Origin: Echiichthys vipera | Taxonomy: Eukaryota; Chordata; Actinopteri; Perciformes; Trachinidae | Assembly: GCA_963691815.1 (NCBI GenBank) | Contig: OY829667.1 | Location: 9,222,321 to 9,286,320 of the forward strand | Length of the DNA stretch: 64,000 nt | Direction of reading: 5' to 3' | Shown here: positions 50,051 to 61,900 of the stretch, in pieces | Layout of the letters: every line of letters starts with the position of its first letter | How positions within the stretch are numbered: position 1 is the stretch's first letter | Translations under genes and position numbers: made by a program | Notes under the pieces: model-generated | Seen by the model: only the letters and a program-made list of their open reading frames with translations | Told to the model about the DNA's origin: nothing | The model's database searches: none

Positions 50051-50074
50051 CAGCCACGCTGGAAGTCGCCCCCC
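50051..50074 (+). promoter_or_regulatory. nwd2: Probable splice acceptor and 5' UTR remnant in front of the nwd2 start codon
   Basis: The sequence TGTTTGTGTGCAG ends at 50053 and would be a usable acceptor, with T/G instead of a pure pyrimidine run. If used, 21 bases of 5' UTR precede the ATG and a non-coding exon must lie upstream. The CpG-rich block ending at 48930 in GTGAGC is the nearest good candidate. The alternative is that transcription starts within or just before this exon. Confidence 0.5.
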
Positions 50075-50222
50075 ATGTGGCCGTCGGGAGTGGGGAGCAG
50101 GCAGCCCTGCCCGCGGGAATCGGCGCTGCGCAAGGCGGCAATCAGCGGCAACATCAACGCCCTGCCGCACCACGTCCCCACCGGCCGCAGCGTCCGGGTG
50201 TTCATCTGTGCCAACCCCGACG
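50075..50222 (+). CDS. nwd2: nwd2 first coding exon, residues 1-49 (NACHT and WD repeat domain protein 2)
   Basis: This exon encodes the N-terminus of NWD2, a large STAND-type NTPase (NACHT plus WD40 repeats) that is poorly characterised and known mainly from brain. The frame begins M-W-P-S-G-V-G-S and continues through C-P-R-E-S-A-L-R to R-S-V-R-V-F-I-C-A-N-P-D, which matches the conserved start of vertebrate NWD2 as I remember it. The last part, V-R-V-F-I-x-A-N-P, is the first strand of a DUF4062-type domain. The exon holds 49 codons plus one base and ends at the donor G|GTAAGAG, so the intron is phase 1. The frame stays open upstream into a (TG)n tract, so the start is chosen by family similarity and by the acceptor at 50051-50053. 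The start context is weak (C at -3, T at +4). The exon is CpG-rich, unlike its surroundings. What I see: the frame and splice sites. What I recall: the family identity. Confidence 0.93.
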
Positions 50223-51868
50223 GTAAGAGTCAGTGTGACACCCCCCACCCGTCTCCACGTCTTGCACACTCTCTTCAAGCCTGCAGATACTCAAATCACT
50301 CTACATAGGACATTTTTTTGGCTGTGACTCATTTAACAAATATGGAAATAGGTTATGCACACTTTACATCGGGACTTCCAGGCTTTTTAAGATGTTTTAG
50401 TTGAATTGTGTGCAGTGGAAATTTACGTGATTAATTAGTAGTAGTCATTAGATGTGCTACTTGTTTTGATAGTTCTTGAGAAATAATGCTAAAACAAATT
50501 GCAGCTTTCATCTATTAGGGCTGTAACAAATTTACCTCAAGCACAGTAAAGTGGAAGGTTAATGCATCAGGATTTGAAATACAGCCACTTTCCACTCTTG
50601 TGATCCGGTATTGATTTAGGCCCGTTCTGAAGGAAAGGTCAGGGTTCTCAGATTATGGTGTAGCCTATTCGAGGCATTGAGCTGCGACATATAAAGATCC
50701 ACTTAACCTAATAGAATATCTGGATGATACCTCAAATTAGGTTACATTAGGCCATATGACTACATGACGAAAATACATTGGCGCAATATTTATTCCAATA
50801 ACAACACAATGAAACAACAGATTGTTCTAGACATAGAGTGCATGGTGTGAGCAGAGTGCAAGCCAGTTGGGTCGCGAGGGAGACACCCAGTTTGCAGCTC
50901 TGTATTTGAATATGCCCTCTGGGCGAGGGGGTAAAAATAGGCTGAGTAAAACTGGAGTAAACAAGGCAAAGGGAAGAGTAGAGAGAGAGGGAGAGAGAAG
51001 GAGGGCATGCCAGAATTAAAAAGGGAGGTTGCTTTTGTCGATACATCACTGTCATTTGCTTGCCCTCACTGAGCAAATTGTTGTGGACCCACAAAAAAAA
51101 CAAAAAACGATTTGGCCTAAAGATTATTGCACTGTTATTGCCTGCAGGAGACAGCGAAACGTCTGGCACTGTCCAGACACCTGTAGCTGACTCAGTCATT
51201 CATACCATCCCACCACAGCACAAACGCTCCCATCGACACATGGGGGGGCGATTCCAAATACTTCTTTTCACATTGTCGGCACAAATGAAAAGGCGCATGA
51301 TCCACAAGAGCTGTGAAAAGAGCCAATTATGAGCTGCTGTTTCCGGTGAAGCGAGACAGAGATACAAACTCTGTCCTAGTTCATCCGTTGAGCAGACGCA
51401 CACTGCTGATTTCCCTTACCTTGGTCAAAACACATTTGAAATGAGGTATTTTTCAAATTTGTTTTTTTTTTAATCTTTTTTGATTAGCTCACCCCACTAC
51501 AGTATTCCAATTGTAGCTTATGTCAGTAAAAAAACAGATTCAAACTGTTTGCATCGACTTTCCTACGCTTACAAACCTTTCCTGTGTCAGCATGCACATG
51601 AAGAAGTACCGTGACTCATAACTGTGACCCTGTTCTGCCCTCAGTCCTGCTGCAGAACCTGTTTCTCCATGTTCACTAGAGGGGGCTGTCCATGCAGTTA
51701 TTTAATAACATTCACCTTACTGTACATGTATAATCAAATCAGACAAGCAATCAATCACACGGCCCAGATGGATACAAATTTGACCTTTTTATTGTACCCA
51801 TCCCAAGTTAAAGAGCCCCTCTGCTTCAATGTCACAATTTCATATTTTTCCTCCCAACATTTTGTTTT

Positions 51869-52460
51869 ACAAACCCCAATTCCGATGAAGTTGGGACATT
51901 GTGTAAAACGTAAATAAAAACAGAATACAACAATCTGCAAATCCTTTTCAGCCCATATTCAATTGAATACTCTACAAAGACAAGATATTTAATGTTCAAA
52001 CTGATAAACTTTGTTTTTTGCAAATATTCATTGCTCAACAGACCTGTTGCCTGTTGAAAATGTGTGGAGCATTATAAAGCGTAAAAAAAACAACACAATG
52101 GAGACCTCGGCCTGTTGAGCAACAGAAGACGTACATCAAGCTAGAACGGGAAGGACTTACGCATACAAAAAGCTTCAACAACTGGTGTCCTCAGTTCCCA
52201 AACCCTTATTAGTGTTGTGAAAAGGAAAGGTGGTGGTACACAGCGGTAAACACGCCCCTGCAGCTTTTTTGGAACGTGTCGCAGGCATCAAACTCAAAAT
52301 TAGTGAATATTTGCCCAAAAATATAACGTTTAGCAGTTTGAACATTAAATATATTGTCTTTGTAGTGTATTCAATTGACATAGGTTGAAAAGCATTTTCG
52401 AATCATTGTATTCTGTTTTTATATACATTTTACACAATGTCCCAACTTCATTGGGGTTTT
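51869..52460 (+). mobile_element. Tc1/mariner-like element relic with broken transposase C-terminus
   Basis: The inverted ends are clear: ACAAACCCCAATTCCGATGA, AGTTGGGACATTGTGTAAAA at left, and TTTTACACAATGTCCCAACT, TCATTGGGGTTTT at right. At 52041 the frame D-L-L-P-V-E-N-V-W-S-I-I-K-R-K matches the D-L-x-P-I-E-N-x-W signature that holds the last catalytic acidic residue of DDE transposases. It is followed, after frame breaks, by a Q-Q-L-V-S-S-V-P-K segment. The 5' part of the gene is missing. It cannot make a working enzyme. Confidence 0.85.
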
Positions 52461-53384
52461 GGGAATCCCAACATCCTACTGTACATATAGTGGAGTATTA
52501 AGTCTATTTAGAAAAGTGGAAAGCTGTTACCTTGAAATTGAATTAGTTGCCCTGGAGGAGGAACAGAAAGGTGCACATTTCCCCACATTTCTCCCCAAAC
52601 TAGATGTACAATAAGCAATGAATGAAGCAGTGTGAGTGTGAAGGAGTTGCTGACAGCTGGGCAGGATCACCCTTGCTTTGACAAACGTCCCACAATGACA
52701 GTTGTATGTTACTCTGAACAGGGTCATTTCACTATTTGTAATGCTTTCCACAGTGATAATTCATTCCACCATCACCACAGTATAGTTGCACTTTTTTTTT
52801 ATGACCTGGCGACCTCCTCCTAGCGTTGCTATAATATGCCGGCTGGTTATAGTGTTGGCTCTGCTGAATATGCTGACCCTGACACCCTTAATCAAAAGCC
52901 ATAGACAATTGCAATGCACTCCCGCTGCTGTTGTGTTTGTTTGAGTCGTCCGTAAAAGGGGCATGACATCCAATTTGAACGATAATTTAGAAAAAGGACA
53001 TTGTTTCCCTCGGAGGAAGAAGGTGGTTTGAGATATCAGCGCGGCGTGCACATGCTTCAAAGGAAGGTTCACGCCACTATGCAGCAAAATAGAGCATGCG
53101 AGCATTGCAAGTGTTTGATCAAATGGAAGCCAAACGACTAATTCGGGTGGATTTGCATCCTCCTTCCCTGATGTTAATGAATCACTCAAGTTCTTGGCTC
53201 AGGTGGATCAATCTGTGTGTGGGTGTGTGTGTGTGTGTCCACAGTCGATCAATTAAAAACCTGGCTATCTGTTCTTGCCAGTAGCCATACGCAAGCAACA
53301 AACTAGAGAAAAGCCTAACACAGTTTTTTTTTTTTTTTTTGTTTGTTTGTGGCGCTTAGTGTATTATGCAGCCGTGTGTGTTTA

Positions 53385-53420
53385 TGTGTGTGTGTGTGTG
53401 TGTGTGTGCGTGTGTGTGTT
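53385..53420. repeat. (TG)n microsatellite
   Basis: TG units with one GCG interruption; a T homopolymer (53323-53340) lies just upstream. Confidence 0.93.
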
Positions 53421-54071
53421 CATTGAGATCCATATAAGCATAGCAAGACAACTCCATTACCTTGCTGCGGTCACCTCAGGGCCTCTGGTATCAGCTGTGT
53501 GCAATAGGCAAGCTATTTGTATGCAAGCTATCTTTTAAGCAGTTTAAAGTTGATAAAAGCACGAGGCCTTAGGGATGCAATTTATAAAATCATCTCCCCC
53601 CTCCAACGCACCATGATCAAGGCTATAGTATGTCACCACGGAGACCACTAATTACATTACCCGACAATTATTCCTGCTGTTCCGAATGACTCTATTTGTC
53701 TTTTTCAGTTTGTGTGTTTTTAGCTTAGTTTTCTGTAATTCAATGGGCTCCTTACTTTAAGAATATCTCTCTGTCCCTAATCATCTGCTTTTTTTTAAAC
53801 TGGAGTCTAGTGAAAGAGAACAAAGGAGGACAGTGTGAGAGATGACAGCTGGAAATATTGTGTCAAGGGTGGCTTTTGTTTAATAAATTGCGTTTCAGGG
53901 GCTGGTGAGTGTCAGATTTTGCCCGTTCTGCGGCATGGGAAGTTTATGACGCGTGCCAGCGAGCTTATTTCTCCCCCTCCGGTGTCGTTCTCTGCCTCCT
54001 TGGCCCCGCTCTCCTCCTAAAGGGAGAGAGAGAAAGCTCACTCTGACTACTTTGGCAGCAGCTTTTAGTGA

Positions 54072-54096
54072 TCTCTCTCTCTCTCTCTCTCTCTCT
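54072..54096. repeat. (CT)n microsatellite
   Basis: About 12 CT units. Confidence 0.93.
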
Positions 54097-55252
54097 GAGC
54101 TTCCCTCAGAATGCTGTGGAGCAATTCTGCACCCCCCGGACATTGTTTCTGACAAATTCAGCGGTTGCCTTCACATATTCGTCTAACTCCCTGGGTGATT
54201 GAGCCATTTCATAGAACACAATGTAAAAACATCTCATAGGGGAATAATGATGATAATAGCAAGCAGCCCACTAGTCACCTGAATAAAATCACAAAATGAT
54301 TATCCACTTATAACCAACATAATTAACCTTGAGAAAACTAGTGTTGTCTGCAAGTGGTTTATAACTAATGGGAATCTTATTGTATGTGCAGATCAAGGGC
54401 TCGGTTGTGGAGAGTTGCTGATATTTGAGAATGAAAATAACCACTGACTTCCATTTAATGTCGTCTTGGAAGATATATTCATTTTTGGAACCTCTGACCA
54501 TTTCTGTCACTATGATACAACGTGGTAAGGCGCCTAACACTGTCTTTACACTGTATTCTTTAGTTTTTATTCAACATGTCACTATCTGTGTATACATCTG
54601 TACCTCTTTGGCTTCTAGTTATGTATGTTTATTAAAGTACTTCCAAACTCTAATTTTCCAGATTCCAATTGTCAAAAAAAATTACATAACTAAATAAATA
54701 AATAAGAAAGATATTTTGATGGATTTCCCAAAACTGAGCAGTCACAAATTAATTTGAAAAAAAAAAACGTGCCAATTTTCTTCATTTCTCAAGATCCCAC
54801 CATATCAAGGACATTGACAGAAATAAAATATTGCATCTTAAGAAGGACAAGATTATAAAGTAATACGTAAGATTAGGAATTAAGATGTGATTATCTGGCT
54901 ATGAGATTCCTTGTGTGGCTGTGATGATTAGTGTAACACCAAATCTTTACAAAAAAACTCTTAGGTTTGCATTTTATCACACAGCTGAATCAAAGGAGCT
55001 GCTTGTGTTACAAACAAACAAAAACCTTCACAAGCGTTCCACCTAATTTGAGTATGAGGAGCTCCATAATAACTTGAGTCTTGGTCCGGTTTTAACATTG
55101 ACAGAGACCTTTTTTGTTGGACAACCAATATGCATAAGCATTCTGCAAAACATTTGCTTTATGCAGAATATATTTTTGCTTAAATTAGATTTTATGTAGA
55201 GTAATATTTCCCGTTTAATTTGATTACAGTTCGTTTGCGACTTCAATTTGAA

Positions 55253-55285
55253 ATATGATACTTAATGTATCACTAAGTATCATAT
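55253..55285. repeat. Perfect hairpin, 12 bp arms
   Basis: ATATGATACTTA and TAAGTATCATAT are separated by 9 bases. Confidence 0.85.
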
Positions 55286-56195
55286 CATGTTATAAACCTA
55301 CCACTCATTGCTGATTGGACCATCTGACTGCTCGGAGGTTCTCTCAGGAGAAGAGGCAAGAGAGCTGAATCTTAAATCTACGAGGTAACATGCGGTGTCC
55401 ATGGTTACCGAGTCTCCACGATCTTGAGACCCAGTCATCATGGCTTCCTATCATTGGGCTGTAAAATGTGTAGTGTGTTCCCGGCATATGAGAAGACAAA
55501 GACCATAAAAGCCCCCCACTAGTGTCTTTTTAAGGCAACATCTGCTAGCACAGATGTTACCCAATGCACTTGTGATATTATATTTTTATGTTGGGTAGAC
55601 TACTGGCAACCACCGTTATGGTTATGTAATGAAACACCATTTAGGTTACTGGCAGAGAAACAGGGAAGCCCTCATCCCTGTTCCATTCAGTCCCATATTA
55701 TCATGTTTTACTGTAAATTGTTGTTTTCCCTCGATGTTCAACATTAAGTGTGGGTGGTGGCACAGTAACCTCCAGTGGATTCAGATAACCTGCAGGGTCC
55801 CCTCAATGTGCTCAGGAAATGCATGAACATCTGGCCTTTATGGGTGGCTGATTTACACAGTCACAGTGTGCCTCTAGTCTCTTCCAGGTCATTCGGGATC
55901 GATTTGCTCACTGACTGTGCGTTTGCATCATTGCGGTTCAGGTTCAGAACTGCACATTGGAGAGTTTTTGTGGTACACTGAACAACTTGAACTTGACATT
56001 TTGGAGCAACAGCCCTGTGTATACCGAGAAAGAAATGTTTTGATTGCATTTTTTGAGTCGTGTGTGGTCTATTCTGATGTACTGTAGACTTCAAACGATT
56101 CATGCTCTATTGTGAAATATGCAGTGATAAGATGTTGCATCAGACAAGACAAGTGAGGGAGAAATTACATGCTGAAGGTAAGGGGCGGAATTTTA

Positions 56196-56400
56196 ACTAG
56201 GGCTGCAACAGAAGATTATTTTCATTATCAATGTATGATTACTTTTTGGATTAACCAATTTATTGTTTAAAAAATCAACAGAATCAGGAACCAGAAAATG
56301 TCTATTTGCATGATAAAGGACTGAAATGATTTATCAAGTATTTTGTGATTTATCAAAACGATTCATTTTCTGGCCATTCAAAATACACTCGACCAGGGAT
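56196..56400 (+). mobile_element. Divergent DNA-transposon relic ('AGGGCTGCAACAGAAGATTA')
   Basis: AGGGCTGCAACAGAAGATTA, TTTTCATTATCAATG and GGAACCAGAAAATGTCTATT follow the order of a widespread fish repeat. It is strongly diverged. Confidence 0.5.
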
Positions 56401-57575
56401 TTGTTTTGTACTCAATTTGCATACAAACAGTTCCAAGACTGATTTTTCTTTAACAACTTCTTAGATTGTAACATATGAATATTTTTTCAGAGGCCAGACC
56501 ATGAAAAAAAAATACACTTGTCTTGTGAACTACCCTCTCTCTTTCAATCAAAGATCTCTAAGCAGCTGTGCATACAAAGTGCCTCTGGAGAGTCAGTTGG
56601 TGTAGCTTGATGAGAGCAGAGTTATTGCTTTGTAAAAGCCTTGTTGATGAGACTTGGAGATGCCAGCTGTAGGGTGACCGTTATCTGGAGGAATGAAGGA
56701 CCAGCTGAAGCAATGTTAACGTAACTAACTTAATGGTCTTTTAATGATTCTGGTTTAGCTCGGTATCCATAGATACGTTTGTATTAAAGATAGAATCCGT
56801 AAGATTTTCATCTAGTTAATTGTCTGTTAAGTTCATATTGATCAAAGAGTGAGTTAAAACAAGGGTGATCGATCACATGACCCACTAATGAAAGCACTTC
56901 TTGCCTCTTTGTTGAGTATTCCAATATCCGTGTCTGTGGAGACATTCCCTCCCCAGATGCAAATACGCCGCCATGTTAGTGACGCTGCTGAGAGCGCGTC
57001 ACTGCCAGTTATGCTGCGTTCACTTGTTATCGGAAAGCGGTGAATTCCAACGTCAGAAGTGTCATAGGAACATGTGCGTGTGTGGATTTAAGGAGGAAGT
57101 AGGGAAGGGGCCATTGCCTAACCCCCCTTTTAGTAAGCAAAAATGCCCTGATTGGTAAATTTAGTGCCTTTGGGTTTGGACTGTTGGACAAAACAAGCAG
57201 TTTGAAGATGTTGTTTTGGAAACTGGGAAATTTTGATGTCCATTTTTTTTTGTTAGTTGCAGCCCTGGTATCTGGTATTAAAGAAAGAAGGCAGAGAAAG
57301 AAAAGAACCAGGAACATTTGACTTTCTATGTCCAATTGACCACTCATGAGTTCCCTTTAGGATGGGGGAGGAAGAGAGAAACAACAAAAGAGCCGACAGA
57401 AAAGAGAAAAGATAGATGGTTTGACACTGTTGAAATAAACAGATTGAAAAATTGGACGGACACACACACACACACACAGGGAATGTAACATCCAGTCTTT
57501 GTTCCTTTGCATGTGGGTGTGTAAACAACAGACACACGCATACGTCAGGCTGCCATAACTCATCATCATCCCACA

Positions 57576-57582
<7 letters not shown>

Positions 57583-57648
<66 letters not shown>

Positions 57649-57649
57649 G
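57583..57649. repeat. (GA)n microsatellite
   Basis: About 32 GA units with one C. Confidence 0.97.
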
Positions 57650-58859
57650 GCGTCTTGACATTATCAGCACAATACAAACAACAACACAGTTTAGTCTGTC
57701 AGGTCACGAGAGACTCAGTACAGCAACATGCAGATTTGGATCGCACTTACTGGTTTAATCTTAATTCCATAAACGCTGCTGTTTTTGGTAGTTAGCAGGT
57801 TACTACATCACGATGAGAGCTCCACTGATGCAGCAACTGTCATTTATTTCATTTGCATACTATTCCAGCCGTTGGGTTTTGATTTGACATTTTGCTCGGG
57901 TAGCTGTGGGCGGATATGTGTACGGTCACGGCCCAAAGCCCTACTAAGGATAGACGAGAGAGGGATTCGTCAGACTAAATTTGTGGGCTCTTCTGCTCAC
58001 GCTGCGTATGACACGGTTAGGGGCTGAGGGGATGTTTCGTGCGCTGTACCGCCGTGCGTGTTCGTTGCACTGGCACGTGCGAGTCAGCTTCTTGGTCGCG
58101 CGGGGCCTCTCTCTGTCGGGCATGTTCTGTTTTTAACCATCCGTCCACACCCTTCAGACAAAAAAAGAGAGGGAGAAAGAGACTGGGCCTGTCCAAATAA
58201 ATTACAGTAACCATTTGGAAGACAGTGGAAAAGAGAGGACAAGAGGAAAGAAAAGTGGGACACAACAGCAAGCCGTGGGCACTCACTCTGTGACACTCTG
58301 ACTGTCCAATATGATCACTGCCTTACTTTATAACGCTGCCTAATCCCACATTCTCAAATGGTGTGTGTGTGTGTGAGGTAAGCATAGTTCAACAGGTGTA
58401 AAAAAGGTTTTGTATTTTTAAGCAATAGCTCACAACAGACAGTAGTATGTTGTGATAATATCACAGCTAAGGGGTGGGTCAGCAATCCCCTTAGCTTGGA
58501 TGTAATGAAAGTTGAACACATTGTAATTTAAATAGATTTTAAGTAATGAATAATGTACTCCTGTGCTGGCTGCCCACACACATCGAGGCGGTTGCTGTAG
58601 AACATGGGCCACACGAGCACTAGTGTTTGGTGTTCTGTGAGGTAAAATGACTGTTTTTGTGAAAGGAATCAGGCTTTTTTTTTTCTCAGATGCAGAGTGA
58701 TACAATTAAAAAAGGAATTAAACATCATAGCGGTTGTAAGTGGTTGTTATATCATGACTATAAACCAATCAGATTGATCGAGGTTGATTTGAGCTCCCTG
58801 TTTTTGAGGCTGACATTGCTTTTTGTTTGTAACAGCTGGCTTTTTTCTTTTGTCTCCAG

Positions 58860-58948
58860 ACACAGAGGCAGAGAGGAACGCGTTGAAAGAGCACGTCTAC
58901 CCCAAACTACGAGACTTCTGCAGGGAGAACTATGGCATTGAATTCCAG
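58860..58948 (+). CDS. nwd2: nwd2 second coding exon, residues 50-79 (start of DUF4062-type domain)
   Basis: An excellent acceptor (pyrimidine run ending TTTTGTCTCCAG at 58859) opens this 89 bp exon, and CAG|GTAACTGG closes it. Together with the single G carried over from the previous exon it gives exactly 30 codons, D-T-E-A-E-R-N-A-L-K through F-C-R-E-N-Y-G-I-E-F-Q, leaving a phase-0 boundary. The pattern A-E-R-x-A-L-x-E-x-V-Y-P-K-L-R-x-F-C is the typical first helix of DUF4062 domains found at the N-termini of NWD1, NWD2, TEP1 and NPHP3-like STAND proteins. The next exon should begin V-I-D-L-Y-W-G. I did not find such a segment before position 64000, so NACHT and WD40 regions lie to the right of the window. 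Frame continuity across an 8.6 kb intron makes chance unlikely. Confidence 0.93.
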
Positions 58949-61900
58949 GTAACTGGCTGCATTCCCATTTTTTTTCTACCTTGAATTTGATTTACAGTAT
59001 TTTCTTTCTTTCTGTCTTACCTCCCTCCAACTCAAGAGACTTCCAGAACTGTAGTTTTCCAGCACTGACTGTTGAGTGCCTCCATATCTACACCATGGTT
59101 TACACAGTAACTGTAGGGGCCCCAGAGCCTCATGCAGAGGTCCCTGTCCCTTTAGGCGGACAGAAGGCCAGCGGAGATAAGGCTTCCATCAGTGAAGGCT
59201 GGCAGTAGCTGTGGATAAAGTGTGATGCGAGGGGCATTTTTTTTTCTTTTCTTTATTGTTGTCAGAGAAATGCAGCTTTCTCCCCGCGGTGTCCACTGAT
59301 CAAGATCATTTGCATTGCAAATGAGCATCCGTATACACAGAAAGATTGTTATCAGGGGTTTGATGTTTGACAAATCCAGGAGAGCCCTCGAGTCAGGAGG
59401 AGATTTCTGCCATAGATTGTTCCTGAAAGCTGTTGTTTCCCATGGAGGACACTTTTGACCCCTGAATTGTTTCATAAAGTTGAACGTTTGGATCACAAGC
59501 TGCTTGGAGCACATAACATCTAAAGGTGTTTTTAAAAAGAGTTAAATAGAATAATCCACCGCTTAACCATGCCATATAATATGCTAATTCACGCAATACA
59601 GGATCCAGCCATATACTACATTTTTACCTAGTATTCTGTTGTTTCATAAAGCCAGGAATCATTTACCATTCAACGTAGAGCTCCAAAGCACCATATTTCC
59701 CACAGACTTGATGCCCCACAGTGCCACACTGTTTAATGACAAGCATGTTATATGCAATGTGTCTGGAACCTGCAGAATGTTGCATCAATCACCATAATTA
59801 CTATTATTACAAGCATCAATTGTATAACATCAAAAAGGGGTCGAAGACACGGTGACCAGACCGAAAGATCCAAAACATTTGCAGAACCTCTCAAATGTCT
59901 GTGTGTGACAGAGAGGTGCGAGATAGCGCAAGAGAGCCAAGCCGAGACGTTTTGGCTCCGGTGTCTGTGGCCACGTGTCTGTCTGGTGTTTCAGCTCGCT
60001 GTGACGAAGCGTGAGCTGAAATGATTATGCAGAAGGTCTGAGAGTTTATACCATGACTCACTTACTCTCCCCTCCTCCTCCTTGTCCTCCTCCTCTATCC
60101 AAATCCCCCCTACTCCTCATCCTCACCCACGCAATGTGAGAATTCGCACATTGGCTAAAACCCCAATTTACTGGAACTTGATAAATGATTTGTGCTTGTG
60201 TGTGCGATTTAACATTTTGATTACGAGTCATTTTTACGCATGAGGTCATACACGTTCTCTACGTACAGCGCACTGTAGTCTGAGTCTTTTTTTTTTTGCT
60301 TTGATTTGTAATTTATGTGCGATCCTGCCTCCCCTGTGCGCACACACGCCGTCTCTCACACACATCGGCTGGCACACGCTGACACACATATGCCAAGCTG
60401 ATGAAACCCAATTCTCCCCAGTCCCTCATCACTTGACTCAGTTTCCATCCAGAATGTTCCCTTAAGAGGATGGAGAGGGATTGAGGGAGGAAGAGGGCGC
60501 GGGAAATCCAGCCCAGGGGCCGAGGGCCGCGTCCTCATTCAGTCAGCGCACAGCAGTGTTGGGGGGGCGGGGGATATCAGGCCCTATGGTCCCTATTCAC
60601 CATTTATATCTTTGTACAGTATGCTCACTCTTTTTTTTTAATAAACAACACAAAACATACACAGAGCGATCAGGGTCAGACAAGGTTTCAGCGCGTCTGT
60701 AACCACACTAGATAATTGTTGGTGTGTGTGACTTTTTGGCTCGCTCTAACGCCACCATAGCCAGTGAATTATCCAGTCTTCAACCTTTGGTGTTATTGGT
60801 AAGACACTGATGAGGGGATTTCACCCGAGCTCCGTTCAACCCTTTATTCACTCTCAGAGCACTAGTATGAAATCGGACCAAGCCATGCGTCCAAATTATA
60901 CTTAACTGACTTAGATAGGGTCCTGTGATATTGAAACTTATCTTGGGTCTAACACCTGAAATGAGACGATAGTGAGACGCGTGCTGCATTATAATCATCT
61001 CAAGAGAAGAAGTGTGTTTTTGATGCGAGGCACATCGCGAGAACTGTGCTTCTCAGGGTAGAATGACATTAATTACTGCTCTTTTCAACAATGGCTGCTT
61101 GTTGACTGGTGGCACATCATGCTGTTGTTTATGTTGACCATATTTCTTGTTATTGGGTCTAATTATCCTCAGGCTCATTTGGATTGGGATGGGTGTCATT
61201 CTTTGAATCATTGGAGTATTTGTTTGTCTTTCATGTGGTCTATTGTTATTTGTCACAGTGCATTGGGAACCAAACTAGTGGTAACTTTCAGGATTAATTA
61301 AGCTATTCATCTATTCTCTTTTTTGGGGGCCAGGACATAAACACGAAGAGGCTGGTTTTAGTACGGGGATTCTTTCTTTCCATACTTGAAGTTTATTGGT
61401 GGAGCCACTGATGCAACACAGCTCGTTAAGGTGGTGTTGGTGACGTGCAGCTGAAAAGACATCTAAGCATCTATTTAAATTGGACTGCTACAACCTGTTT
61501 TCATCCCAACTCACCACATGCAGACGCTACATCAGCACCCCTTGGCGTCACTTGTCAACACACTGAGTAGCGCTGCATGTCAAACTGTCGCTATTTTTAA
61601 ATACAGGGAACAAGTGGTCAACATTGTGAATTTGAACAAAACTCCTTGGTTATGCTTAAGGCAACAACAATACTTGGTAGGGGTTAGAAAAAGATCTAAA
61701 TGTATCACTAAAGGGGTGCTTGGGACACAAACGCGTCATGAACTGCTGCTGTTCCTGTGTTTGTTTCATCCACCACCCTGCCCTCCCCCCTACCCGTACT
61801 TTGTTGCTCTTAATCCTGGAGAACTTGCTCTGAGCGTTTAATATTCCCGCGGATGGGTTTTCAATTAAAAACGCCTGGTTCGTCTCATACAGACAGCAAA

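Larger units (their letters stand above)
50223..58859 (+). other. nwd2: nwd2 intron between the first two coding exons (phase 1)
   Basis: This 8.6 kb intron has GTAAGAG at the 5' end and a long pyrimidine tract plus CCAG at the 3' end. It contains a mariner-like transposon relic (51869-52460), (TG)n at 53385-53420, (CT)n at 54072-54096, (GA)n at 57583-57649, a perfect 12 bp-arm hairpin at 55253-55285 and a divergent DNA-transposon relic at 56196-56400. I see no further exon or embedded gene in it. Confidence 0.85.
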
